The notes beneath the pieces were generated by a model that saw nothing but the letters and a program-made list of their open reading frames with translations, was not told the DNA's origin and did no database searches. The translations under genes were made by a program, and so were the position numbers. 64,000 nt of DNA from Gracilaria gracilis (Eukaryota > Rhodophyta > Florideophyceae > Gracilariales > Gracilariaceae), in assembly GCA_030374805.1 (NCBI GenBank), contig JARGSG010000223.1, forward strand, positions 310,001 to 374,000, given 5' to 3'. Below, piece after piece: positions 10,763-21,447 of this stretch (its first letter is position 1; each line of letters begins with the position of its first letter).

Positions 10763-13700
10763 ATGCCTAATTGCTGCTTTAAAGGCTGCTCCTTTTTTGC
10801 TCGCACCATCCCCACCATACAAAGGCACTAACGAAGATATCCCAACCGCCTTACCGCCAACAAACGCTTCCTCTCCGCTGACGACAACTTCCCGCACTTC
10901 CTCCCACGCACAAAGCGTCACAAGTTTACCTCCCCAACTCCCACCATCACTCTCACCTCCTCTGTTCTATCGCCCTTCTGATAACGTCCCCATTGCTGAC
11001 GACGACTCATACCACCAGCAACAGCTCTCCCTCTCCTTCCACACCAAGGCGCCTACCATATTGTAGGCACCGTCGTCTGCTTCCTATCCCCGTCCCCACC
11101 TCCCCCACCGCCCTCCTCCTTCTTTCTCCTCAACAACCCCCACTTCGAACAAATTTTCCTCTACATCTCTTTCATTGCCTCCACTCTCGGCCACCGAAAG
11201 GTAGACAAACCCATCTTTCTCCTTCACGACCCAGCTTTCTCCAATTCAGCCTTCCACAACGCCGTCTTCTCCACCTTCTAGTGTCTCGAACTTCAAACAG
11301 ACCTCTTTCAACACCGATTGAGCATCATCGGTTTCGCCCCCACCACCCTCCATGACTCACAGCACCTCTTCACAGCCACCATCTTCCGAAAGGATGCAAT
11401 CCAAGTTCTTAAAAGACCATTCGCAGTCCCAAAATCTGACAACACTTTTTTCCACCACGTCCCCCATACAAACGTTCCCAGCTCTCCCGCTTACGCCCAC
11501 CTCATGGCTTCTTCCCTCAAAAAAAGCTGCCCCAGCCCTCAAACACGCAATCATGCAGTTTCCCAATAACTCCAGCATCTAGCACACCTCTGAGAACACC
11601 GGTATCGACTTCTTCATCAACTTCGTTCAAGAATACTCACAAGTCCTCCACCTCCCTCAAAATCTCTTCCATCACCTCGTACGCCCTTCGAATCACCCTC
11701 CTCAACTTCTCCAACTCGTTCCGTCGCAAATGTATCCCTGACAAACTCACCCTTCTCGGATACCTTCCAACCTCTTTCAATCTCGCTACCCCCCCTCAAG
11801 ACCCAATTGCATCCCCCAAACCTCTTCTGGCATCTCTCGCTGTACCTCAATGCAACTCATCCAGCGTGCCATCTCCAACGTCCTCGACCCCCTTCCTTTT
11901 TCCGCCCTCACTGGCTTCCCCTTCCGCGACGCCAATGACGTGCGCCGCCATTGTCACCCAATTGTTGCCAGCTACCGTGCACACATCCTAGAAGCAAAAG
12001 ACATTCTCGCCATCTCTCACAGTACCTGCCCCCAGCATCCATGCCACCGATGTACCGTCCCACGGTCTGACCTCCACCTACACATTCCATCCCTTCCTCT
12101 TCGATCCCGGACCCAGACTATCGCTGCTCGCAAATGACACCCTACGCTCCTTCAAAATGCTGAAAAGAGCTATCTTTTCAGAAAGCCCAGAGTCATCCGA
12201 AACACAGAGAAAAACGCCGTTGAAGCACTACACTTCCTTTCACTTGCAAAATACTGCTCCCTCTTCGAATCTTACCCTCTCCTCCACATCACTCCTCTCC
12301 TCTCCCGTTACAACATCTTCTCCTTCGAACCACTCCATAACTTCCACCTCGAGATCTCCAAGCTCATCAAGCTCGCAGCCACCGAGAGACTAAAGTCAGA
12401 ATCACTCTTCACTACACCCCGTTCCTCCCAGTCCCGTTGTTCCTTCAAGTCTGTCTGCTCCTCCATTTTCAAACACGCGAACACCATCCTCGCCGACACC
12501 GAAAAGCACTCCCCAGCCACGGGACTCCACATCGACTTTTTCTCCTTCGTAAACGGTCAGACCTCTAACGGTATTTTGCTTTCGACGGCCTACGTGGTAT
12601 GCTCGAAGCAAGAGGCTACCAATCGCTCGAAATGGTCTTCTTCTTCATCGGCGCCTATTTCGACTGCTGCTTTGGCATAGTAGATGCAACTCCGATCACC
12701 TTCCGTTAGCACCAAGTACTCCGATTCTCTCCTCTTCTCCATGTGATACAACACCTCCGCAGAATGGGGCACCTCCAAACTCACCGACTTCCAATTCCCA
12801 ATCCCCTCCTTCAAGCGCACAGCCGTACTCCTCTTCGGCCCCCACCACACTGCGAGCTTTGGAACCCTCAACATCCATCTCCCCGACCACATCGTCGAGA
12901 ACATTGGCCGTTTTGAAGCCCACCACTTCGACGATGCGTTAATATTCGGGTACGCCCACTTTATTTTAAAGTAACACGACTCCAAAACCCCAAAGCGCTA
13001 GTCCACCACACATGAAGAAACTATTCGAGACATCCATCTCTCCAACGCCACCAAAGATTAGAACCCCCTTTCCACAAACTCCTCCTTCACTTCCCCCTCT
13101 CCTGCTCTCGCCTCTTCTATTTAATCCCGCCAACCCGGTTTGGTACATGGTGGAAAACTTATATCATTTGCTGATCTCATCACCACCCACAAATTCCTTC
13201 ACTCTAATCTTCATTTCAATCCCAAATATCTCCAAGACCTCTTCCACACCGACACTCTCTCCATCCTCCAACAGATTGGGAAAGACGCCCTCGCTTCATT
13301 CACCACCCTTTCTCTCGACGTTCTAGAGTTCGCAAATAACATTCCCACTCTCCATCGAACCCGAATCACTGTAGGCAACTCCGCTTAGATCGCCGACGGT
13401 TATGTTTCCTAACTCGATCACTACATTGAAGAACGTAACGAGCTCGCGCTCCAAGATACTTTAGTCTCTCTCATCTACAAAATATTTGTCACCCTTTGCT
13501 TCGGTCCTTCTAAATTACTAAAGGTCTCTCACGTCCTCGTTGTGGGCACCATTTCCTCCAACTCCACCTCTATAGTCTAGATATGCAAACTCATCTTCCT
13601 TCTTCAATTCACCCTTCCATTTTCCACTCGATTATTTTAAGAGTTCGACTTTGTACAGTTCATGAAGCTCGTCACATCAAGCAACGAAGTCAATGTCACC

Positions 13701-13973
13701 TTCAACTGTGTATGCTTCCGCTGGGCAACATATGACGAACATAGCCACACCGCCAATCCAGTTCCCATCTCCACCCAATCCACATCCGACAACGTTTCTG
13801 CATGGTTGGGACTCATCTCTTTAAGTTCTATCCTTGATTTCGTTCATGTTGTCCGCCAGAATTACCCCGCACTCTTTTTTACATCCCACATCTACTGGCG
13901 CTTCCACAGATTCTACCTCAACAGAGTCTACCGGGGCCCCAACTCCAGGCCTTACTTCCCAACCCCGACATAG
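10763..13973 (+). pseudogene. Plavaka/KDZ-like DNA transposase pseudogene
   Basis: Pieces in all three plus frames make one long protein when read in order. The ATG at 10763 starts a C2H2-type finger (C-C-F-K-G-C ... Q-R-H). A middle part has F-R-K-D-A-I-Q-V-L-K-R and F-F-I-N-F-V-Q-E-Y. Next is F-R-D-A-N-D-V-R-R-H-C-H-P with a Cys/His motif at 12027-12053 (C-P-Q-H-P-C-H-R-C), then F-E-P-L-H-N-F-H-L-E-I-S-K at 12324-12362. A C-terminal block at 12861-12972 has H-L-P-D-H-I-V-E-N-I and F-G-Y-A-H. This order resembles Plavaka-type transposases of the KDZ superfamily. The sense strand is strongly pyrimidine-rich. At least ten frame breaks show it is dead. The superfamily assignment is from memory of motif order. 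Confidence 0.5.
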
Positions 13974-14239
13974 CACTCATTCAATAGGTTTTTCATAAAC
14001 CAATCAGTACCATTCTCTCCCACAGGAAATAGTAGAGATATGTATCGTATGAAGAAGAATTAAGAACCTCGTCATCATCTCCACAGCTATCTCCACTCCT
14101 CCCATTCTTATTCATCCTACGCTCTCCCCTCTATTTTTCTAACCCATAAGAACCGCTGTAAGTCTTCGCGTTATATTCACAATAAAGTATTCCTCCCTCA
14201 TCGCTAGATATAACTTCTCCATCGATGGAATCCACAGCC
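13974..14239 (+). other. Short intergenic gap
   Basis: No coding signal or repeat seen. It separates the end of the plus-strand transposase remnant from the 3' end of the convergent minus-strand pseudogene. Confidence 0.4.
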
Positions 14240-16650
14240 CAACCGTCGCACTTCTCTTCAAATTTTCGGACAAACACCTCGGATCGCCCTCGAAAACCCA
14301 TCGTTTTCAAACTCTTCGCCGTGCTCGTCCCTCACCAATTCCCATGCCACCTTCAATATACCCTCCACTGCCATTGGGAAATATCTTTCATACAATATAG
14401 AAAACCAGAGCTGCCTTTGGCCTCCACGTCGCACACTCTCGTTGATGTTTTTGACCACAAATCTAATCCCGGCATCAAGTATGGTGGATCACCGTCCTAT
14501 CCGCGTAACGCTTTTGCCAATTACATTTGGTCTCCACTGGGTATCCCATGTACTCTTCCAACACTGCTACTGCCATTTCAGTTGTGAAATACTTATCTGC
14601 TTCATCACAGACCCTCGGTGGGCCATACATAGTTGGCCCAGAGTACGCAAGATCTTCGAAACGGCCCATTCTCCACGCACAAAACTTGTTCATCCCATCT
14701 TCTTCACTTCCCATAAGCTTGTCGCGAGCCTCGTCCATCTGCTTCTTCAACTCCTCACTGACTTCCGTCCCCTCGATAGGCTTCGCCCGCTTGAAAATCA
14801 AATCATATCCTAGTGATGAGAATGATCTCTCCCGAGCAGCTCAGTTTCGCACTCCAATCACATCGCTTATCTTTTGCTTCATCTGCCCCCTCAGACACTT
14901 GTCCGCGCTTATATTCTCCAAGCACTGTTGTTTTCTCCCTGCTTCCCTTATGGTCTCCCACGTCTCTCCCATTATTTTTGTCTCGACCACATACTTCAAC
15001 AACAGATCACTTTCACTCTCCGTCGATGGTATGTATGACCTCATTTCATATGCAACCGAAAGTGGGCACTATAGCACCAACGTCTTCTTTCCAACCACGA
15101 ACATGCTCCTCTCTCTACTTGCTCCCACCGTCTCCCTTCTGTTCTTCCAACTTCTACCAACGTGTACCGTACCAAAACAAAGTTTAGACGCCTTCAACTT
15201 CGCATAATTAAGAATCTTATCATATACAGCCCTTGAAAATCCATAAAAACATTCTTCAACTATAAATTCATACATTCGGCGCCCCTTTACCTTCTTTTGC
15301 TCACCACTTTGCTTCTTCTCCTTCACTGCCTCCTGAAGACTCTAGATGAACACACATTTTGCCATTTGCTTTTCTTTCTCAGCCGTCCTAACTCTTCCTC
15401 CGTCGGCTTTAAACTCACTATCAATGTATTGTGATCTTTCTTCATATTTTTCAACTGTGCATCTAGAGAGTTCACCCTCTGAAAGATTCCAGACCGTGAC
15501 GATACGCTTACGGTTTTCCCATTGTTTTCCCGTCCCCATGTAGATCCTCTTTAATCTCTTCGAAATTTACCTCCTCTTTCTCCCCGAAAGCCGTCACATT
15601 CGTCTTCCACAGCATTCGTTAGTAAAACGGTATTTCCCGTTACACACATCCTTCGGAGGTTTGTAGCACCGTCTCCATGACATTCAAGTCCCGACGCCGT
15701 TATTTTTGTACGTCTTCCTGCCCTCCAAAATCCCTCTCAACCACCGCTGCTGTTCTTCAGATCATTTTATGGGCTCATCTACTCCTTCTACGTTGTAACC
15801 CTCTCCCGTTCGCATGTTCTCGTCGCTGATCTGCCCGCACAACTTCAACGCCTCCCAATCCATCAACCACATTCCCTATTATTCTCCCACAATCCTCCCT
15901 TGTTTCATATTCTGGCATTGGCCACACTCGCTCCACTACCTCTTTCTCCGGATAAACAGTCTGTTGAGCCGGACCAATGCTTTCCTTCTCTGGCACTATA
16001 TTTGGTGTCACACCGACCAAACTCTTCACTCCTCGCGTCGTCGCAAGCTGACCCCTCACTCTCTTTTTCTACTTTCACCGCTTCGGCTACCCAACCCATA
16101 GGCACTCTATCACCGTTAGTTCCCTTTCTTCCTCGAAGATCCCCACTACCTAATCTGATACTAATATTTGCTTTCGTTCTTTTCTCGCAACCCGTACGAC
16201 GCTTTTTATCCTTCACTATTATATCCCCGCTATCTCTTTCCTCCACAGCTTGTGCAGTCTCTGTGCTTTCTTTACGACCATTTCTCTCACGACCACCGCG
16301 CAGAACATTCTTCGGCATACCGCGCTTGGTTTTTTGCTCTTCTTGAGACTACCTTCTTGTCCTCGTGCATTCGAAATAGGATTCTTCTCCGCAATACTTC
16401 CCATTTGCTTCGTTCGCTCCGGTGTTCCACCGTTGACGCTCCTCCTTGCTCCGTCGCTCTTACCCGCACCCCTCCTCTCCTCTCCACGGAAACCCTTCCG
16501 AGGCGTACACGTCCTACGATGGTGCCAACTTCGCCACTTGCCGTTTCACCAGGCCTTCGGCTCTTTGACACGCAACCGCTTACCTTCTTCGCATTCACAC
16601 CCCTCGCCTTACGTTTCGCCACGTATAATCTGAACGGTTCGCCATGGTTG
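14240..16650 (-). pseudogene. Unrecognised long gene, multiply frameshifted
   Basis: Successive minus-strand frames give plausible soluble-protein composition, while the plus-strand frames opposite them are low-complexity Ser/Leu/Phe. From the upstream end: a very basic Lys/Arg-rich start (16622-16287), acidic-basic charged segments (16404-15775), a Glu/Lys-rich part (15539-15342), E-F-I-V-E-E-C-F-Y-G-F-S-R (15326-15069), a helical segment (15044-14841), and the best-kept 108-codon block (14801-14475) containing E-E-L-K-K-Q-M-D-E-A-R-D-K and E-E-Y-M-G-Y-P. I recognise no family. The start suggests a nuclear localisation signal. It converges on the Plavaka-like transposase, so it may be a second gene of the same element; this is inference. 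Confidence 0.45.
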
Positions 16651-17110
16651 ACGCTGCTCCCTCGACGTCTTCGCCGCTCACCGTGATCGAAGGTTACTGG
16701 AATCCGAACTGTTCTGCTCTCGACTTATTTGGTGCTCGCCGTGATCGAACGTCACCTATCGAATTCAAATCCCCAATTGAGTAGAGTGTGATAGAAAATA
16801 CCGAGTGATGTTTTTCATTTAACGATCCCGGAACCAAAAATTGACACCGTAATATCCATTTTTGAACTAGATAGTTCTCATAATGTAAAAAAGGTAAAAA
16901 TTTTCACATCATACTCGATGCCATTCGATACATTTTAAGTATCCTCATACTTCCATCTTGCTATTTAGTGTTTAGATTCTATATCGTGCTCAATGGCGAA
17001 GTTGGAGTGCAGTAAGTGTTACTTCATTATCGAAGTTTACTTATATGTTTTACATGTAACTAATATACTACACGTTCTCATCGATTACTACAATAGGTTT
17101 TGTCGATGTA
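16651..17110 (+). other. AT-rich spacer, no gene seen
   Basis: From about 16800 the composition shifts sharply from pyrimidine-rich to AT-rich. A small plus-strand frame at 16993-17205 with a GTAAGTG donor-like site near its start is antisense to the SET-domain remnant and I do not accept it as a gene. Confidence 0.4.
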
Positions 17111-17112
17111 CC

Positions 17113-17840
17113 CTAGCTATTCTCTACTTCATAATCAGCGAACAAATCCTCTACCAATTCCAGTTTTTGAAGGACTCGCACCGCAAGTACTTGGTATTCT
17201 CGTAGTTGGTGCGAGGTGCGTCCTGTATTTGGAGTTCCAATGACCCACACAGTTGCAGTCTTTGGTTTCGTTATGCCATCCGCAACTGCATCAATAGCCT
17301 TAACACCTTTCATATATTTGGGATCGATAATCGTTCCACCTAATGAAAAAGGTGCGGCGACAATTCATACAGGTATTAAACTTACTCCTTGTATTTCTTC
17401 TGGGAGGTTATGGAGTATATCGCCACGGACGTTAAACTCCATGCCATACTTCCAAAAGCGTTCGGATGTGGATCCAAATATCCCTTCACCATATTTCTTG
17501 TGTACATCTTTTCTCTTCGTTAGGTCATGGTACACCAGTGTTCCATAGAAGTAACATATCTCTTCATTTTCCATGAATCGGGGTGTAGTGAACACCCCCA
17601 CTCCTGCGCCAGGGTGGCGAATCGTCGACTGCCCGATACGAAAACGGCACATCGTCGCTTCCAGTGCCAACATGGCATTCCAATCTAGAAGCCCGATCTT
17701 TCCTTGCAAAGTTGTAGGCCATTCGTGAAGGTCCTTACGCCTACCAATCGTGACCAAGCTCTCATCCCTAGACATTGACGTGAGAAAGTCCACAACCTAC
17801 GTAGGAAACTTTTGATACCAGAGGTAGCCGGATAGTGCCT
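17113..17840 (-). pseudogene. SET-domain protein remnant
   Basis: The minus-strand frame 17793-17365 has S-T-I-R-H-P-G-A-G-V-G-V-F (the N-terminal SET signature G-x-G) and E-E-I-C-Y-F-Y-G-T-L-V-Y. The next frame, 17313-17113, closes the domain with Y-Q-V-L-A-V-R and E-D-L-F-A-D-Y-E, where SET domains have G-E-E-L-x-x-D-Y. SET domains transfer methyl from S-adenosylmethionine to protein lysines, classically histones. The N-H-x-x-x-P-N pocket motif is degraded (about K-P-K-T-A-T-V). One stop/frame change splits the domain, perhaps an intron but more likely decay. No pre-SET or post-SET Cys cluster is visible. Residues upstream (W-K-A-L-S-G-Y-L-W-Y-Q-K-F-P) may join it to the methyltransferase. 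Confidence 0.65.
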
Positions 17841-17865
17841 TCCATGATCTCGATGAGTAAACATT

Positions 17866-18290
17866 CTACTTCACACACAAGTTCAAAACACAAAACATAG
17901 CATTCCAAACTTCCTGCATTACCTGGAGATCAGTCTCATTTTCCCGCAGGCACAATGCGAATTGAACAATTACGGCGTGCCTAGCATGAGCAAAACCTTC
18001 AGGATCCGGCTCAAACCCTATGAACCTACGATGCAGTTGTAACTCCATGCATGCCATTGCTGTCGAAGACGTCTTTGAAAACAAGTCGATCACAATATCC
18101 CCCGCCCGGGAAAACCGACTGATTAACTCCTTTAGCGATGCCCGATGTTTCTTTTTGGACCTCACATTTTGTAAAAAGTAGCCCCCAACTTCCTTCTTTC
18201 TCCTCCACTAAAGATTATTGCATCAGACGTGAGAGCTACCTGGATAACGACACTGTGATATCCCGGGTACATCGACTGCACAAAGTTGAA
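17866..18290 (-). pseudogene. Beta-class DNA methyltransferase C-terminal half (N4C/N6A type)
   Basis: The frame from 18165 encodes L-I-S-R-F-S-R-A-G-D-I-V-I-D-L-F-S-K-T-S-S-T, then H-R-R-F-I-G-F-E-P-D-P-E and A-H-A-R. This is the late motif I block of bacterial-type amino-methyltransferases (G-D-x-V-x-D-x-F-x-G-x-G-T-T ... R-x-x-I-G-x-E). The first Gly of F-x-G-x-G is Lys and the second is Ser, so SAM binding should be impaired. A further coding-like segment in another frame at about 18285-18175 (M-Y-P-G-Y-H-S-V-V-I-Q-V) probably belongs upstream. The D-P-P-Y catalytic motif expected before it was not found. Only about 70 bp separates its stop from the SET frame on the same strand. Confidence 0.6.
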
Positions 18291-18850
18291 GTTCTCTTAT
18301 AGTTCACAATCACATGCTGTTGCTCGTAAGTGAGACCATTTCGAACTTCAATTTATATATCCAGTGTTACGCATCGGGTTGCCTTGCGACCGTAAAAAGT
18401 CTGTTGGGACCTGGTCCACAACAAAAGAACTCCTTGGTACTTCGTTTTCGTCTCTGCCAGTGAAGTAGACTTCGATGCACTATGTAAAATTATTTTATGC
18501 ATGCACGGGAAGGGGGTGTGTTGAGGATTATGATTCAAATTTCCGGAGCAGAAGAGAGATGGGAGGGGACGGGAGACGATAGTGGATGGCAAAAGGCAGC
18601 GCACGGGAGAGCGCAGCAGGCGGGAAAAACTACCGACGAGATATGGGAGTGCAAGGGAGACGGGAGCGGTGGGGGGAGAATAGCAACTATACAGCGCGAA
18701 ACGGGTTCTTTTAACACAACAGAGAGATGTACACGATGCCTTAGATGCACGTGAAGCCGCGAAGAGGTGTCTGGGAAAGCGTGGACCCTCGATCGATACG
18801 AAACTTCGTGAATGCAAACATATATATGCGAAGTTATAAAGAACAACAGC
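18291..18850 (-). other. GC-rich block upstream of the methyltransferase
   Basis: The minus strand is open for 154 codons (18817-18353) but its composition is low complexity (Ser, Leu, Pro, Arg). The plus strand is very purine-rich (GGGAGACGGGAGCGG-like). It could be the decayed N-terminal coding part or promoter region of the methyltransferase; nothing recognisable is seen. Confidence 0.25.
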
Positions 18851-18855
18851 TGCTA

Positions 18856-18928
18856 GGAAAGCGGACCAGGATTACATGGTGCTTCAGCAGTGAACTGATG
18901 AAGCGTCAAGACACCCCGGTCCACTGCC
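18856..18928. repeat. Palindromic element P1 (diverged)
   Basis: GGAAAGCGGACC at the left end pairs with GGTCC-ACTGCC at the right, and GTGCTTCA pairs with TGAAGCG around a short centre. It is a diverged copy of the palindrome seen at 19078 and 19904. Confidence 0.5.
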
Positions 18929-18964
18929 CCAAGATGATATTGTATTTTCCAGGTTCTTCCATGT

Positions 18965-19022
18965 GCGCTTCATCGGTGCACCGAAGAAGTGCCGTGCCAC
19001 CCCTGGACGCTGTCCCAAGGCG
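18965..19022. repeat. Palindromic element P2 (mostly right half)
   Basis: GCGCTTCATCGGTGCACCGAAGAAGTGC carries the shared palindrome centre, and the following ACCCCTGGACGCTGTCCC matches the right arm of the 19078 copy. The left arm beyond the centre is missing. Confidence 0.5.
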
Positions 19023-19077
19023 TTCTGGCGGTGCCACGAATTCTATCACTCCAGTTTCATCACTCACGGGGCGTTAC

Positions 19078-19149
19078 GACAGCGGACCGAGGTGTCGTGG
19101 CGCTTCATCGGGGCACCGATGAAGCCCCACGACACCCCTGTCCGCTGTC
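19078..19149. repeat. Palindromic element P3 (best preserved)
   Basis: Two 34-base arms (19078-19111 and 19116-19149) are inverted copies with four mismatches, separated by the 4-base loop GGCA. A transcript of either strand could fold into one long hairpin. The flanking CACTCACGGGGCGTT is also shared with the copy at 19904. Confidence 0.75.
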
Positions 19150-19384
19150 CTGAAAAATATTTTTGACTTTTTTCGAAACGAGCGGATGTGCAAAGACGAT
19201 ATTTTATAATTTCCTCATTTTGCATCTCAGCCACACGTGTGGTGCCGTATAAAGGACATCCCCACTCTCTCTCCGAACACCTTCCACGCTTTACCTTCTT
19301 TCTGGTCACATTTTCTACCAGAATATATTCGTGTTCTTCCACAGCCGAAAGTATGTTTCGGTTGCGAAAAGAGAACGACATTCC

Positions 19385-19770
19385 TCCATAGAAGATGCCA
19401 CACCCTCATGCTTCATAGCTGAAAATCGAAAATCCATTACATGATGTAAAATTAGTACATCTTATAGTTTTATATCTTGTAAAGCATGTTCTATTCCTAT
19501 GCTGCTTGCGGAGTTTTTATTACACCTTCAGGCTTTGTAGCTAGAAGTAGGACATTCATGTGATAGTATAAAACTGGTACATTTTTTATTTTTGTGTCAT
19601 GTACGGGATGTAGTATTTTTATGCTGCTTGCGGAGGTTTTCGCACATCCTCACGCTTCGTAGCTAAGATTAAGACACAGTTTGTAATATATAAAACTAAT
19701 ACATGTTCTAATTTTTTATCAGACAACCTATATCTTAAGCATCTAGTGCTTGCAGAGGTTTTCGAATTTT
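19385..19770 (+). repeat. Decayed 121-bp tandem repeat, about three copies
   Basis: The motif TATGCTGCTTGCGGAG occurs at 19498 and 19620, and a degenerate form (CTAGTGCTTGCAGAG) near 19738. A second motif (CATGCTTCATAGCT, CAGGCTTTGTAGCT, CACGCTTCGTAGCT) recurs with the same spacing of about 121 bp. Between them the units are AT-rich. The block lies between palindromes P3 and P4. Confidence 0.65.
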
Positions 19771-19903
19771 GTCACATCCATTTCGTTGAGAATAGAATAA
19801 CAATAATAAAAAAGTATCGCATCATGTGAGGGTAGGAAGTAGTTAGAATTACGCTCCATTTTTGCTTCATCCTGGGAAACCGATCGGCACTCACGGCGCG
19901 TTG

Positions 19904-19978
19904 GGAAAGCGGAACGGGGTGTCGTGGGGCTTCATAAGTGCACCGGTGAAGCACCACCACACCCTCGTCCGCTGTTCC
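19904..19978. repeat. Palindromic element P4
   Basis: It begins GGAAAGCGGAACGGGGTGTC and ends with the near-inverse GACACC-type arm ACACCCTCGTCCGCTGTTCC around the centre GTGCACCGGTGAAGC. About 25 bp upstream it shares CACTCACGG-GCGTT with P3, so the conserved unit is longer than the hairpin alone. Confidence 0.65.
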
Positions 19979-20735
19979 AGAGTTAAATTAGTCCGCCACA
20001 AAGTTTATTTATTTCTTTATTGCTCAAACATTGTTGTACAAGTGTACGATAGATGTCAATAGCTTGATATAGCTCTTTAATCGTCCCGAGAGTATGGTAT
20101 AGAATTTAATATAGTCACAATGTATATTGTCAACTATTAATGAGCGAACGCGCATCCGTGATGAGGTAGACGGAAAGGAACGGGATTGAGAGTAAAAATT
20201 AGCTAACCAATCTCACGAGCGTTCTTGACGGTCAGAAACGACCGTTTGATTCTTTCAGCCGCGTGTAAACGCACTGCCGCCTTGCAAGCATAAAAGGGGG
20301 TGGGATTCAAGACGATCAAACCCGGGACAGGGTTGTCAGAAGTGCCGCCCCTAACACGAGGGAGAGGGAGTTCATAAGGTACTAGGCCGCATGGGCTATC
20401 AGCCCGAGCATTGAAGAAGGAGCCTTCGCCCGCTGCTGCGCCAGTATTGAAAAGCGCTGATGAGCTGTATTTGTATGTGACGGTTAGAAAAGAAAAAAAT
20501 CAGGGTGAAAGTGACAACCGCAAAGGTGAGCGGTATGAAATCCACCCCCTATCCCGAGAGTGGCCTTTGCCGTTCGCTTCATGGACATCTGTTAAGCGCG
20601 ACTGACCTTGAAGGTGAAGATTTGGTTTTTATCAGGAGAACGAAGATAATCGGTTATAAAAGGACGAAGTACCCTTACTGTTTCTAAGATTCTCAAGACC
20701 AGGCGAGTACGCTGATCTGGTTGTTCTCGTATTTG
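19979..20735 (+). other. Spacer between palindromes and array 1
   Basis: AT-rich to about 20200, then mixed composition. A 60-codon plus frame at 20505-20687 is not recognisable. No tRNA, rRNA or transposase signal was found. Confidence 0.35.
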
Positions 20736-21240
20736 AAAATTCTAATAAGCAATACTAGTGGTCAAGTCTTGAGCTGATCGGGTTTCCCGTATCCTGGCTT
20801 TGCTTTCTGGCACATATAACGGGGAGCAATTACTTACACCTTTTAGTCTGGGGCTGACGTAGGAAACGAAGTGCAATCCGAATCATCGCAATCAACGGAT
20901 TTGTGCTCTAACAGCATCCAGATACCTTTTCATTCACGTTTCTGTACTCAAAGGTTGTTGGAAACGACCGTACGGATATGAGGAGTACTTTCTATTCAGT
21001 TCTAATTCAGATCTGTGATGGTAGAAATCACAACCAGAAGATTGACTCGCGGCCATGTTGATATTACAAAGGTTGGTTTAGTCAAGTGGTCTCTCATAGA
21101 GAGCGAGCGTTCACTAACCATTTAAAGTAGAGATCTCGGTACTCCAAAGCTATTAAATGCTTCAAGCGGAGAATAGCCATTGAAATAGTAAGCTGTATAC
21201 ATCGACATCTTCCTCCCGGTAGCTTTCAATTTTTGTAGCA

Positions 21241-21447
21241 TTATTCGCCCGTATTGTGAATCTTTCCGTACTTATTGCAGTCTTCTTTGCTTCTGTTATA
21301 ATTTGTTCTCGCCCACTGGTACAGATGCTGACTCTTTCGCTTCCCCCGTTCTTTGCCGTTCTTATTTAGACCCACATATTCACTAGAGGGCTCACTCTCC
21401 AATATTTCTAAGGTGTATCTGACCGAAACGTATTCCAGTTTGTACAT
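21241..21447 (-). CDS. Conserved frame in array 1 unit, possible exon
   Basis: This 68-codon minus-strand frame recurs at 24819, 28399 and 31978 with one amino-acid change (E to G in the fourth copy). Composition is soluble and charged, with K-N-G-K-E-R-G-K-R-K and Y-Q-W-A-R-T-N-Y-N-R. Upstream, at about 21496, a TTTTCAG acceptor-like site precedes an in-frame coding-like stretch (T-K-I-G-C-K-L-D-D-N-F-P-M). It could therefore be a 3' exon of a minus-strand gene starting with the RRM. No family is recognised. Near-identical repeats are all open together, so openness alone proves little. Confidence 0.3.
   Translation of the reverse strand: MYKLEYVSVRYTLEILESEPSSEYVGLNKNGKERGKRKSQHLYQWARTNYNRSKEDCNKYGKIHNTGE

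Noticed and set aside
14527-15207. 226-codon plus-strand open frame
   Set aside because: Low-complexity Ser/Leu/Phe/Pro composition typical of antisense to charged coding sequence; the minus-strand frames opposite it look more like protein.
16993-17205. Plus-strand frame starting M-A-K-L-E-C with a GTAAGTG donor and a TACAATAG acceptor, as if a tiny spliced gene
   Set aside because: Antisense to the end of the SET-domain remnant; short, no conserved content after joining, and splice-like signals are common by chance.
18353-18817. 154-codon minus-strand frame as a separate gene
   Set aside because: Low-complexity Ser/Leu/Pro/Arg composition over a purine-rich opposite strand; kept only as an unassigned block upstream of the methyltransferase.
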